From Metallyticus violacea (taxonomy: Eukaryota; Arthropoda; Insecta; Mantodea; Metallyticidae), in contig CM060846.1 of NCBI GenBank assembly GCA_030762175.1, forward strand, positions 181,510,541 to 181,574,540: a stretch of DNA of 64,000 nt. Reading direction: 5' to 3'. Of this stretch, positions 31,413 through 42,767 are shown in pieces. The notes under the pieces were generated by a model. That model was not told the DNA's origin. It worked only from the letters and a program-made list of their open reading frames with translations, and did not search any database. The translations under genes and the position numbers were made by a program. Within the stretch, counting starts at the first letter, position 1. Each line of letters begins with the position of its first letter.

Positions 31413-32344
31413 AACAACAAACACACCTAAAATGTCCGAGTTTTATAACAAAATCAAAGTGGTGTTTATGTTGTAAATCAAATGGCACACATCAACTCCA
31501 CTATATTCGAATTCAAGCTCCGCCCAATACATCTATTTTTCAGTGTTCTTGATTTAGGAGCATAAATGCACGAATTATATACAAAGAACATAAAGTGAGA
31601 AAATTGACTTTCCAGAATTTATTCTTCAACTTTGTGAAGAACTGCGTGCTCAATATATGACTTTTAAAAATACCTACTTCCAGCGTTCAAGACTGTGCTA
31701 CAAAGCATGATGGTAACAAAGAGGGAATGGGAAAAAATAAAAGACAAAAGTGGAAGATTCGTGCTGCATATGAAGGGAATTATACTGGACACATATGGGC
31801 AGAATGTAACAAAGAAGTATATGGAACATGTGAGAAGAAAATGCGAATTTTGTGTGAGAAGTACAGAAAATAATTATAAAATAAAACAATTATATGGACT
31901 TCTAAATTGAACTATTTATGTCTGAATATAATTCAAAATAGGCTATTTGCAAAAAAAGTGTTTTACATTTCCATATACATGCTAAGTTAGAAGAATGTGT
32001 TCAGATTATTTCAATAAATTTATTTTAAAGTAATTATTTTTCCAAATGAATAGCATTTTATTTTAAGTCTGTGATACTGTGATGTATTCAAGTTAAAGAC
32101 CTTTTTGTATTGTATCCATTTTAAATTAAAATTCCTTAATATTAAAAATCAGTTTAATAAGGGGTCAAATTGGCCCTCAAGCACATATTATTAATATTCT
32201 CCCACTGGATATATATTTCGTTAGGCAATACAAAATATATGATATTAGGGTAAATAACTCTGGTTGATAATCCAAATCTTATGTATATATAAGTATATAA
32301 GTGTATAAGCAGACAACAGTTCGTGAGTAACAGAGTGCAAGCTC

Positions 32345-32345
<1 letters not shown>

Positions 32346-32417
<72 letters not shown>
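32346..32417. repeat. (TA)36 microsatellite
   Basis: About 72 bp of pure TA, the longest simple repeat in the window. Confidence 0.97.
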
Positions 32418-32420
<3 letters not shown>

Positions 32421-32517
32421 GTATTCCTGATAATCAGTCAGTCTAATTTTTGTACCAGCACACACAGCTTCAAAACATAATTGAAATAGTGTTTTATTTT
32501 TAATCAATGGAATGTGA

Positions 32518-32640
32518 TTAATCAAAATGTTGAGACGTTCCCTTGGCCTGTTGTGCATATCGCTCTGCATTTTGAACAATGTATTGGTCTGTATCAACCG
32601 AAGGAGTAGTAAACACAGGTGAAGCTTTTGCAAGATAAGT
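32518..32640 (-). CDS. Candidate terminal exon, product unknown
   Basis: On the minus strand an ATACAG acceptor-like sequence precedes 32640. Forty open codons follow in a well-mixed composition (TYLAKASPVFTTP, then DQYIVQNAERYAQQAKG), ending at a TGA. No homologue is recognised and no upstream exon is seen, so a chance frame cannot be excluded. Confidence 0.25.
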   Translation of the reverse strand, partial: TYLAKASPVFTTPSVDTDQYIVQNAERYAQQAKGTSQHFD

Positions 32641-33327
32641 CTGTATACAAATGCTAAGCCTAAAATTCCTGTTTGAGCCAAAATTATTCCCTTTTAGCAA
32701 GAAAATTGCACTAAAAGAAAACGGCCATACAATATTAATAATGCTTTAAAACAGAAAATAGTACCAAAATGACGGAAAAATGATGTACAGAAAATTTTGG
32801 ATTTTGTTTAAAGAGCTAAAATCTTAGATTGTTTACTATACTAAAATGGACAATATCATAACATTTCATAACTCTATACATATCGATTCCCAGTACCTCT
32901 AATATAGTAGCAAGCATTCGTTTAAAGCGAAATATAAGATATGTTTCAGAATATACCAGTGAGTTTCTTATAGCAAGATTTGCGGTACTCTATCATTCCG
33001 TAAGGAATGCTTGATACTGAACCAACTCTGCAATACGTAGGTGAGTACAGTCGCTTCCCTTTGAGATGCCGTGTGTTAGATATCCGCTTAACCTTACAAA
33101 CTTTGTTTCTACTGCTAACTCACCCGGACCGGCAGTGCATTAGGGCCAACCGTTGTGCACATTTTATGTTTCCTTTTGAAGCTACCTAATAACTATGTTC
33201 CAAAGCAAAATAGCTTGCTTAGCTGCACGTCCAGTAGATTGCACTGCACAGGATATCAAAAGAACATTTTATATTTCAATAGATCTTAGCTAAGAGGAGA
33301 AGCAGCAGATATATAAAAAAAATTATT

Positions 33328-33600
33328 TGATTTATTTAACGCTATTTAACATCACAGGTCATCAGCGTCCCATTCAACCCAGGGCGTGAAACGGCCGACA
33401 AATTTTGCTCAGAGGCCTCTTCTTTCAGGCTTGAGGCTCTTTTTCGTGCAGTAAATGTGCAGTTCGGAACCCACGGCTTTACTTCCCTTCCTCAGGAACC
33501 CATACTGCCGATTTTTACGCCCGAAAAAACCCATCGATTCTGGCCGAGTTCCAACCAGGGATCTTGGGTTTAGAAGGCAAGTATGGTTACAGCAGATATA
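33328..33600 (-). mobile_element. SINE-A copy, minus strand
   Basis: Reverse orientation of the family: AATAAATCAAATAA tail side at 33328, GGGCGTGAAACGGCCGACAA, AAATTTTGCTCAGAGGCCTC, AGGCTTGAGGCTCTTTTTC, GGCTTTACTTCCCTTCCT and the tRNA-like head (CTTGGGTTTAGAAGGCAAGT) near 33565-33595. The extreme 5' tRNA bases are lost. Confidence 0.85.
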
Positions 33601-35745
33601 TGTAGATGGCCTATAGCTCCTGTGTAAAATAGAAGAAAAAAGGCAAAAGTTATTATAAAGTGACTAATCTTCAATACCAGGGATCATCTAGCCCCTTCTT
33701 TCGATTTGATACTACCAGTCTAGATGAACATGCATCCGCTTGGTAAAGTTAGATTAAAACTAGGATTTCATTCCCTAAATTTCCCGCGAATGTGCGCATC
33801 ACGTACACTAATACATAACAAAGCGCATTTATCATACTACAGACTATTAGTCGACCGGCTAAACATACTCCGACACTGCTGAGATAACTTCATGCACCAT
33901 ATACTTTCTGACGAATGCATATAAACACAACTCTAAAACGGTTCATATTTTTCCTATGTAAGCAGGCAAAGGGAGCTTAGATACATTCAGGCTTTAAAAG
34001 TACAAAGCTTTCTCTATCTTAAGCTGTACATACACGTGAAAAATACAACATTGCTAGCGTTTACAGAAACAATTGTCTCCGTGGATTTCTAAATTCTGCA
34101 AATCAGTAATCTAATGTAGGATAAAGTTAATTCAGTTTAGCGTTATTGGAAATATGTTATATGCATTCCAGTTCTTTAGCCGTTCTATTAAAGCATTAAT
34201 TTATTTTAAAAACACCATGGAACTGATATGTAATATATAATTTATGTCAACATCTGTCCAGTAGGCCTTGGTCAATCACTTTGAAATAGATTCTGGGGTG
34301 TAGGGGTTGATTCCGAGTTTTAATCGTTCTTAAAAGCCAAACGATAGATATTTTATTTGCAAATAATCCAATTTGCAGCACTATACATTGTTCTCATTTC
34401 AATTGTGGTGTCAAATCTTTATGTGATTAAACTATACGGAAAGAGGGGAACTCCATTTTGTATAATTGTAATTTGTTAAAAGAACCAAACAATATAAACA
34501 TTTACTTATAGAATTAAATTTTCTAATTTAATCTAATTGAAAAATAGACAAAATTAGTGCTTGTTGAGTAACTTCAGCATTGAATATATAAAGTGTTCAC
34601 CTACACTTTAGGCTTTTATGTATATAAATACAAATATAGGTACCATTTAAACCTATCTAATGATAGAAAGTCAAGTATTAGGTTTGTTAATTTTTATTTT
34701 GTATGCTTATATTTATAGTATTAAGTCCTAAATGAAAAATATGTAAACAATTAAACTTTCTCCTTAAAATAATATTTTGTTTATGTTTTTTGTCTTAGAA
34801 AGGCTGCTGTTCCTCATAGTAACAACAGAAACGTATTTTATTTCCAATACATTAGCCTTCTTTATGTATATCTTTATAACTGAAGTAAAAGGCGGTTTCC
34901 CATTGAAGCTCACACATTAAAGGAAAGAAATTATTATGTGCTTCTATATAGAACATAATATTGCAAACACAATGTGTATATAACAATTGAAGGCGATGGA
35001 ATAAACTATTTGAATTATACAGGCAACAGATACAAGTTGAAATTTTGAATGGATCCCCCTGCAAAGGGCTAGAAAATGCGGTGGGCAAAGAAAGAGGACT
35101 AAAATGTATAGAAGAAAAAAAAAATGAAGTTAATTAACATGTATATTCTTGTTTACTCTAAACATTTTTATTGTACTGTTTACATAGACCTCGCCCTCCC
35201 TTTCGTTTCAAGTCGGAGCAACCTGCCAGGACGAAGTCTTGTAAATGCCGTTGTTCATGTGCTGGAAGCTATCTCCTTCATCTAACAGTCAGCTCGGAAT
35301 TTATGTCGGTCGTCAAACTAGACCCCGGGGCAAACTCCAAAGCTCTTTACAAGTACAAAAGTGGGCGTTGGCAAAATAAAAGAAAGAAAAAGGAAATGGA
35401 AATGCATGGAGAAGAAGAAGAAGAATCAAAGCGTATCATTTCGAAGTGAAGAGGGAAAAGAAAGGTGCCTTAATGAATAATGGGAAAACCAGTGAAACAG
35501 GAGATAATCGTAGATATAATGTAAAATATGGGGAAAAAACAAAAATTATGAAAATCTTTCATTAAAATGGCAAGCAATGAGATCATATCATATGTAGATG
35601 AACAAAAATTCCTTTTAATCAAGATTGAATTTAAAAAAATAAACGTAATGGTAGGACTAAGGCATACGATAGAAAAAATAAGGCAAAACAAGGAATTAAA
35701 AATTGGAAAACTTCAGTAATAAGAGAAAGTAAAATGTCTAGAAGG
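33601..35745. other. AT-rich spacer
   Basis: Mostly featureless. At 35190-35400 (+) the composition turns GC-balanced after a pyrimidine-rich ACATAG acceptor-like site at about 35188. The open frame there (35171-35449) contains a Cys-rich KSCKCRCSCAG and VVKLDPGANSKALYKYKSG, then degenerates into Lys/Glu repeats. A host exon is possible but unproven. Confidence 0.45.
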
Positions 35746-36025
35746 TACCGCCACGGGTGACCGAGGTGGTTAAGGCGCGGACTCGTGAGCTGGAGCTCTG
35801 GGTTTCTAATCCCGCCAGGACCGCCCTCCCTGACTGAGTTTTTTTCAGGTTTTCCTCAGTCCTCATAAATGCCAAATGCAAGGGAGGTACCCTAAACTTA
35901 GGCCTGGAGCGACTCCTTTCTAAAAAAATCCTTTCCCATTACATCATTTCATTTCATGTATCATCAGTGTCTACCATCCATAGTGCCTCAGTAGTAAAAA
36001 CAGGCGTGAAACATTAAAAATGACT
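35746..36025 (+). mobile_element. SINE-B copy (tRNA-Ser/Leu-headed), plus strand
   Basis: The head has box A (TGACCGAGGTGGTTAAGGCG) and box B (GGTTTCTAATCCC), like class II tRNAs such as tRNA-Ser. The body follows: CAGGACCGCCCTCCCTGACT, CAGGTTTTCCTCAGTCCTCA, TAAATGCCAAATGC, GGGAGGTACCCTAAACTTAG and the CATCAGTGTC end. Possible eroded flanking duplication: AATGTCTAGA and AATGACTAGA. Confidence 0.85.
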
Positions 36026-38329
36026 AGAGAGCATATACTGTACATATGTGTATCTGCTCATAAGAAAAATGCTCAGATAATTAGACAAACTACAATCATG
36101 GATAAATAAATAGTAGAGAAGTGGTGATTAGAGTTTTCGTAGTTGATACATACATTTTACAATGCTCATTTAGGTTTACTAACTCCCTGATAGGCATTCA
36201 CTGGCGCTGGAAAATTCAAACTATCGAATGCTAAGCCATCTGTTGTAATATTGCCGCATTCGTAGATCATTAGCCATATTTGATAAGCAGGTTTATTTAT
36301 TGGGAACAGTAAGTTACTATTTCTTCAAAACTTTGGCAGCATCAGTTTAGCATTCCATAATTTAAAGAAGGAGTGGTTTACCATGTCATGGGAACTTTAC
36401 CTTGAGTTCATGTTTCCGGTTAGTAACAGCTAAGTCATAAGATCTGCTGGTACTACTGGTTGCCTGTGTCCTTTATGATCATTGGCTACGGTCCATTCAA
36501 AATTAGGGTATAGCCCCCAAATTTGGTAAAGATGACATTGTAATCCTCAGACCATTTAAAAATTGCACATTTTATTTACGGAAAAGACATGTACTGTCAA
36601 AAGGATTCCCTTTTTGCAACTCCTGAGTGGCGAGCTAGGTGTTAAGATAATCAGGTGCTGGCGTGCAGAAGTACCATCTAATTTAAAATATAGATTTTCA
36701 GAGTGGGTCCACAAGAACACCTCAGGCACCAAGTTACGTCTGCTATAGTTCTCCAAATGTAATATAATGTAAACCGTTAATTTCACCAGTTAATTTCCAT
36801 AAACTATTGTGTTTGAATCTGAAAAGAAATAACTATTTATTTTTAGCTCTGCTGTTTGGGTTATGTTCCAATCGTTGACTTAAGGTCCGCGACAATATTA
36901 TTAGTTATTGTGCTAGGATTAGGTAAACGTTGATACTTATGTTTCCTGTAGCTTCGAGTATCCTTTGGTCAATGCCCATATTATACCAATTAATATCACA
37001 GTATTATAAAATAATTCTTCTTGAAATAAAAAACAAATCTTACTATGGAAGTTCAAAATTTAAAACACTTAGCATTGATATTGTATGACGTAACAAAAGA
37101 AAAACGTGTTTTTTACACAAAATATAAAATGGCTAACATTTATTCTCACTAGCTAAAGGCTCAATTTAATAGCTTTAATTTACAAAAGGAAATTACTCCA
37201 AAGATTAGAGATATTTCCTACCTGTGAATAAAAAGATCATTTCATCCTTTGCAAATGTAAGGCAAAAAATAAAATAAAAATAAAATTTACTCTGGCATTT
37301 TTTGATCGGACTATAAGGTTGGCAGAAGACGAAAAGAAAAAGTACTGCAATGGTATCCGTGTATTAATGTTTCATCCTATTCAAAAATTACCAGGTTTTA
37401 GGAAGACCATGCTTATTATATGTGTACTGATAGCAAAAGGAATTAAAACTGGTATGAAAGAACATTATAAAATTTTCAACAATTTTATCCTGCTGTATGG
37501 AAATTAAGGGCAAGAGCCACATGAGTTTAAATTTTCACTATCCGCCATTCTTTCCCTGAATCGTTGTAATATTTTCCCATTCCATTATACTAATGGTAAA
37601 TAAAAACGTCTTTGCAGTGATTCTTTAAAACTATTAAATTACTGGCATCTGCGGTACCAATATAACATATGAACTGATGTGCTTGGCCTAAACTGAAAAT
37701 ATTAGGTTTCACAGCTTTAATGAGAACATTAAAATAAAGCAAAAGTGTCGTACTCCTCATCATTATTCGCTATTTAGAATCAAGGCCAATATGAAAAATG
37801 GCACCTAAGCGTCACAAGGCGTGGTGCAGCATGTCAAACTGCACAAAAAAAAAAAAAAAACATTGGATTTAACCTCCTAGCTGCAAATTTATTTTTCATA
37901 TATAATAGCTGAAGCAGTAATTTCTACATTGCCGGGCCAAAACAGCTTACTAACTTGTGAAAGTATTATTAAACACAAAGAGTTAGTTGTATCTTATGTT
38001 CTTTGTTGCAGTTTATTTGTAGATAATTTAAATTCAGAGTTTTTGTTTCTTTCATTTAGAAATAAGTATGTGTAAGCAATCATTTGACCAGAACTTCTCT
38101 CGCTAGTTTTACTACCCCGCGTTTGGTTTGCAGTTATGCACCTTCAATAAAAATTTCGTCAACACACTTAGAACTTGTAAATAAATTTTTTCGAGTTGAC
38201 AATGCAACATTGTTGTGGTCATACTAGTGTCTCTTTGGTCATTATGTTCCACAGTTAGAAGTATAGCTTAATTAAAGGCAGCTTTGAGCTCTGAAAATTT
38301 CTCTAAAGCTATTGATTGGATAATGGCGG
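36026..38329. other. AT-rich spacer
   Basis: No supported gene or named repeat. An A run lies at 37844-37860, and short frames such as 37319-37507 are Lys/Ile-rich and unconvincing. Confidence 0.6.
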
Positions 38330-38550
38330 GCACAGATATTGTCATACCACCCCCAGAAGTCCCCGGGAAACCCGTTCGCATTGGGACCAAAGATTCCATC
38401 CCTGCTGAGATTTATTGTTTTTAGGACGTAAAAGTCCAGAGTAACGTCCTCCGGGGACTTTAAGCAGTGGATTTTAAGTCATGGATCCTATGTCGTAGAT
38501 TTACACCATGTTAAAGAACTAAAACCAGAAGTGCCTGGAACAATAATCAG
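38330..38550 (+). mobile_element. Degenerate SINE-A relative, plus strand
   Basis: Retains the SINE-A internal block CCTATGTCGTAGATTTACAC and AAAGAACTAAAACC at 38488-38526 and a head-like GGACCAAAGATTCC. Ends are eroded, so the assignment is tentative. Confidence 0.5.
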
Positions 38551-38567
38551 CTTTTCATTTCTAAGTA

Positions 38568-38850
38568 AACCGCTACGGATGGCCGAGGTACTTAAGCCGT
38601 GTAGTCGTGAGCGGGAGGTCTATGGTTCTATTCCCACCAGGAACATCTTCCCTAAGTGAGGTTTTTTCAGGTTGACCTCGGTCCTCATAAATGGCAAATG
38701 GCAAGGAGGTACCCTAAACTTAGGCCTGGAATGTTTACTTCCTTAAAAAAACATTCCTTTCCCAATATATTTCATTTCATGTATCATTAGCGTTCTCTGC
38801 CTGTGGTGCCTCAGTGTGTAAAACGGGTGGTAAGCACTATTAAAAAGATA
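38568..38850 (+). mobile_element. SINE-B copy, plus strand
   Basis: Head GATGGCCGAGGTACTTAAGC with box B TGGTTCTATTCCC. Body AGGTTGACCTCGGTCCTCAT, AAATGGCAAATGGCAAGGAG, GTACCCTAAACTTAGGCC, CATTCCTTTCCCAATATATT and GTATCATTAGCG. Tail region near 38840 with ATTAAAAAG. No clear TSD. Confidence 0.85.
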
Positions 38851-39681
38851 AAGTAATACCTTTGTTTCCTACTAGATGGCGATAGGCTTACCACGCGTCA
38901 CTCTGCCTTCAATAAGGACACAAGCGTAACTAATTTCTCCTTGGTATAGAACAATCTCTTAGAAGAGGGCAAGATTCAAACAAAATTAGCTGTTATTCCA
39001 TAGTAGAAACAGCTATCTATGTACAGTAGAAGTGTTAGAAAACGACCCCAGAACTCTACAAGCGGTTTTGGGAATATGAAAGCGCCATTTAACGAATATT
39101 AATGTCAAGAAATTGAATAACATATTAACAGTATCGAATGGACATCTAAAGAAGTTTCAGAGAAGTCCCCGAACTTCATTTTACAGACTTGTCAAGATTA
39201 ACCCTTGGATACAATATGGGGTCATGTAGTCTGGACACTAATTTAAGTAATCTTTCAATTTAATTAAACTTTTATGAAATTGTACATTATTTTATTTAAT
39301 CCTGAAAATAGGTAATCAAATATATGACTTAATTTTAAAACAATATAATATACCAAGATAATACTTTCTAATATATGCATACCTATAATTTTTAGTTAAG
39401 CTGTAAATGTTCATTTCTTATATTTCGTTTTGGCGATTGTTTAGAAAAACTACAAAGTGTTGCATCTAATATGAAAACGAGTTTAGCAAACACTCTTACA
39501 GGGAGTTGAAATAAAATTACTATCGACAATTTATTTATCAGCGTAGATTTGTTTTAAGATTTGCTGAAGGGCAAAATTACGTTTGAGTCCCTCTTAGGCA
39601 CAACAAACACAGATTCAAGTTAAAATGAACCCATATAAAGTGCAAAAAGTTCTTCCTTCAGCCTTTGGATTCATTTTAGTT
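38851..39681. other. AT-rich spacer; nothing recognised
   Basis: No repeat or frame that I can support. Confidence 0.6.
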
Positions 39682-39950
39682 GATTGGTTTATTTACGGAC
39701 GCTCTTTAACATCTGAAGTCATCGGCATCCCATTCAATTTAGGGCGTGAAACGGCCGATCAATTTTGCTGAGAGGCCTCTTTTACATGCAGTAAAAATAC
39801 ATGTACGACCCAAGGCTTTACTCCCCTTCCGAATGAAGCTATAATTATGAGATTTAGATCCGAAAAATCCATTTATCTTGGCTGGAATTGAACCAGCAAT
39901 CTTGGGTTTAGGAGGCAAGTATGGTTACCACTATACGACCAGGACCGACC
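39682..39950 (-). mobile_element. SINE-A copy with well-kept tRNA head, minus strand
   Basis: On the minus strand it begins GGTCGGTCCTGGTCGTATAG and continues TGGTAACCATACTTGCCTCC. Box B is GGTTCAATTCC. The AGTGGTAA D-arm is like tRNA-Asp/Gly/Glu. The body ends GAGCGTCCGTAAATAAA at the low-coordinate side. It is the best head in the window for placing the family's promoter boxes. Confidence 0.88.
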
Positions 39951-40218
39951 ACTTGGATTTAGAAATAATTGGTATGTAGCTTCCAAAGAAAAAGAATAGT
40001 GCTATACTTCTTATTTCAATGAACCATAACCCTGCAGTTGATGCCAATCACAAACAGATAAAACCAAGGAACATTTTATTTTACTATATGACCAAAGAAG
40101 GAATGAACTATCTTGAGTAGAAATTACGTACTTGCACTTGCAAATGATAAGAGATGGTTGTTTATTTTATTGACTAGTATATTGGATGTTGCAGGTATAA
40201 ATTTTTCTGTTAATTCAG

Positions 40219-40389
40219 AAATTAGCTCTGAGATTATCAAAGTGGAAGATTTTGTTTGTCGAGTTTGCCCTAGACTTATGCGACTACTTATGGAGTCTAG
40301 AGCCAACAATCTGAAGGCAAAAAGCATTATTTCTGAAGAAATGGCCCAATATGGGTCAAACGATCCCAGCAGGAAACCATCTACCAAAG
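40219..40389 (+). CDS. Candidate internal exon, product unknown
   Basis: An exon-like segment of 171 bp (57 codons, symmetric phase) between a pyrimidine-rich acceptor (TTTTTCTGTTAATTCAG, AG at 40217-40218) and a donor ACCAAAG/GTAAATGC (GT at 40390-40391). The frame open from 40113 encodes IIKVEDFVCRVCPRLMRLL and KAKSIISEEMAQYGSNDPSR. The CxxC followed by an amphipathic Leu/Met-rich helix recalls Cys-pair DNA- or protein-binding domains of arthropod nuclear proteins, but I cannot name the family. No neighbouring exon was found. Confidence 0.35.
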
Positions 40390-40627
40390 GTAAATGCCCA
40401 GAAGATGTTATTTATGCCCTCGCCATATAAAATTGCTCATTGTGCATTCAAATACTTCAATGCAGTGAATGGGTCAAGTTTCATAAATGTTGTCGTGACT
40501 AAACAATGATGCCAATACTAGATTTCATATTGTATTAACACAAAATATTCCATCATGGTTAACTCTTTCACTGCTAAGTTAGCAGTATGTGTACCACGGG
40601 GCACAATTTATGTTTTGCGGGTCTAAC

Positions 40628-40654
40628 AAAAAAAAAAAAAAAAAAAAAAAAAAA
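40628..40654. repeat. Poly-A tract
   Basis: About 27 consecutive A residues. Confidence 0.95.
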
Positions 40655-40797
40655 CTTACGCAGCTAAAATATTTTATAGCCGGTCAAGAGATAAATTGAT
40701 TGAGTTGTAAACGTTTATTTAATGCGTTCCAGAAAACATCAACTGTTCGCCTCGGTTCATTTTAATTCTGATCAATACATACAAGTTGTAAGTATTT

Positions 40798-40800
<3 letters not shown>

Positions 40801-40829
<29 letters not shown>

Positions 40830-40830
40830 T
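40801..40830. repeat. (TA)n microsatellite
   Basis: About 14 TA units. Confidence 0.95.
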
Positions 40831-41120
40831 TCAAGTACAAACATGATTTTATACAATTAAAATACTATTCTTAATTCTTTGTTATTTTATATACATGTGG
40901 TTTATTTTCCTTTGTTTGGTCAAGACATATATTTGCATATGTATATATGAGTATGTCCAAATATGGCATTATACAAGTACAAGCATGATATTTTCATTCT
41001 TTTAATTTTTAGTCAAGTACACACATACATACACACATATTAAAGTACAGACATATAGTATTATACAAGTAAACGCATGATTTCTTTATTTTATAACTGT
41101 TTTGACCATATTATATATGT

Positions 41121-41403
41121 GACCGCCACGAATGGCCGAGGTCGTTAAGGCACGGACTCGTGAGCGGGAGGTCTTGGTTCGAATACCGCCAGGACCGTCC
41201 TCCCTGACTGAGGTTTTTCCAGGTTTTCCTCAGTCCCCATAAATGCCAAATGCCGGGGAGGTACCCTAAACTTAGGCCTGAAACGATTCCTTCCTTAAAA
41301 ATAAATGCTTTCCCAATATATCATTTCATCGCATGTATCATCAGTGTCCATCACCTGTGGTGCCTCTGTAGCAATAACGGGCGTTAAACACAATTCATTC
41401 ATT
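41121..41403 (+). mobile_element. SINE-B copy with perfect TSD and ATTC tail
   Basis: Intact-looking copy: head GACCGCCACGAATGGCCGAG, GTCGTTAAGGCACGGACTCG, box B GGTTCGAATACC, body, and a 3' end GGCGTTAAACACA followed by an ATTC-repeat tail. The 14-bp duplication CATATTATATATGT occurs at 41107-41120 and 41404-41417. This defines the family's true ends and shows that it was retroposed. The ATTC tail differs from the CAT tails of the LINEs here, so its partner LINE is a different family. Confidence 0.93.
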
Positions 41404-41610
41404 CATATTATATATGTATATATTAGACAAATACAAATATGATATATTTTTTTAATTATTGGTAATTATATGTTTACAAATGTAATGTTTTAGCATAAAC
41501 ATGAAGTTTTTTATTTACGAAATTAAATGCTTTGTAAATTCCGTATATCTTTTTGGATGCCGTATCTTGTTACTGGGAAAGTTGTTGACCTGGATGGTTA
41601 CGGTTTTGAG

Positions 41611-41633
41611 TTTTTTTTTTTTTTTTTTTTTTT
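41611..41633. repeat. Poly-T tract
   Basis: About 23 T residues. It could be the tail of a minus-strand retroposed copy that includes the coding relic next to it, or the tract of an intron. Confidence 0.9.
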
Positions 41634-41777
41634 GCTAGTGATGAGGGTAGGCACCGTCGTGTGCATCAATTTGAAAAGAGACCAGTAGAATGTTGCCTGA
41701 AATAGAGTAAGATTAGTTATATAAAGGATAATATGAGTAATGAAAGTATATAAAATAGAAAAAAGTATTGTTCTCAC

Positions 41778-42242
41778 CAACGTCGAAGTTATCAGTGTTC
41801 ATGAGTACATCTGCTGGTAGAAAGTTGATGAAGTGTCTACGGTTGTCGTTGATGAGGAACTCTGTACCGTTGTATATTATTTGATAGGGTGACTCGGTGA
41901 GTTGGCGAATGATGTCCTGGAAGAAGTTGTTATATGCAGAACGTAAAAAGACTAATCTTCTGTCCTAGAGTCTCAGCAAGGTTTTGTTCATATTCAGCGT
42001 TGAGCAATCTTGCCGCAATAACCGCATAGGGAGCTTTGTAGGTGAGGTCTCTTAATGTTATGAATGAAGGTATTTGTGCAAAATTGGTGAAATCTTGTAG
42101 CATTTTACATTATATGTTGCCACCGCTTCAAGAAGCGACTGAGTGCGGGTACGGAAGAGGAAGTGGGATTGCTTGATGTAACAAGCTATAAGCACCTGCA
42201 GTCCCAAGTTCCGAACCGTAGCGATAAAAACCGACTGGTTGC
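41778..42242 (-). pseudogene. Unidentified protein-coding relic of about 150 codons
   Basis: Reading the minus strand from 42240, a continuous protein-like sequence appears across two single-frame breaks. Segment 1 (42240-42104) includes QSVFIATVRNLGLQVLIACY and RTRTQSLLEAVATYNV. One base is missing in an A run at 42103-42106. Segment 2 (42103-41930) includes LQDFTNFAQIPSFITLRDLT and APYAVIAARLLNAEYEQNLA. A second break lies near 41940. Segment 3 (about 41940-41778) includes SAYNNFFQDIIRQLTESPYQ and FLINDNRRHFINFLPADVLM. It ends at a consensus-like splice donor TTG/GTGAGA (GT at 41776-41777). Composition is balanced and third positions favour C, unlike the flanking DNA. I do not recognise the family. 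A decayed host gene or a transposon- or virus-derived gene are all open. Confidence 0.65.
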
Positions 42243-42479
42243 AACACGATAAATATTACTATGGAGTAAAGTGTTATTTTATTTTATATTAAATATAATT
42301 TTTGTTAAACTTAAACTAACAGATCCTAACGTATAAAACAGTAACAATTATTGGATTAAGAATAGTGCATAAATTGCTATTATGTAGTAATGCTAGTACG
42401 TTGTATTATTTAGTCAATTTATGTAATATGTTCTATTATTTTTTGTTCAACTTAAATTAAATTAACCTGACCCAAAAGG

Positions 42480-42708
42480 TTGGATGTGTGTTATCTAGTG
42501 GTAACCATACTTGCCTCGTAGACCCAATATTGCGGGTTGAATGCTGGACAAGATCGATGGATTTTTACTAGCGTAAAATTCTAAGTATAGCTTCCTTCGG
42601 AAGGGAAGTAAAATGTGAGTCCCATGTCGTAGATTTACGCCAAGAAAAAGAACCTCAAGCAGGAAATAATTCGCCTTTGAGTAAGCTTTATCGCCACTTT
42701 CATGCCGA
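42480..42708 (+). mobile_element. SINE-A copy, plus strand
   Basis: Head TGTTATCTAGTGGTAACCAT with ACTTGCCTCGTAGACCCAA and box B GGGTTGAATGC. Body GGAAGGGAAGTAAAATGTGA, the CCCATGTCGTAGATTTACGC block and GAACCTCAAGC. The 3' third is degraded. Confidence 0.8.
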
Positions 42709-42767
42709 CAGGGAGTAACATTTACTTGTTCAAAGAGAAAAAAAAGTACAAATAAGAAATAAAAAGT

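Larger units (their letters stand above)
31413..33327. other. AT-rich spacer
   Basis: No firm gene. A 71-codon Lys/Met-rich frame at 31695-31910 (+) is unsupported. It includes the long TA microsatellite at 32346-32417 and a possible terminal exon on the minus strand at 32640-32518. Confidence 0.55.
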
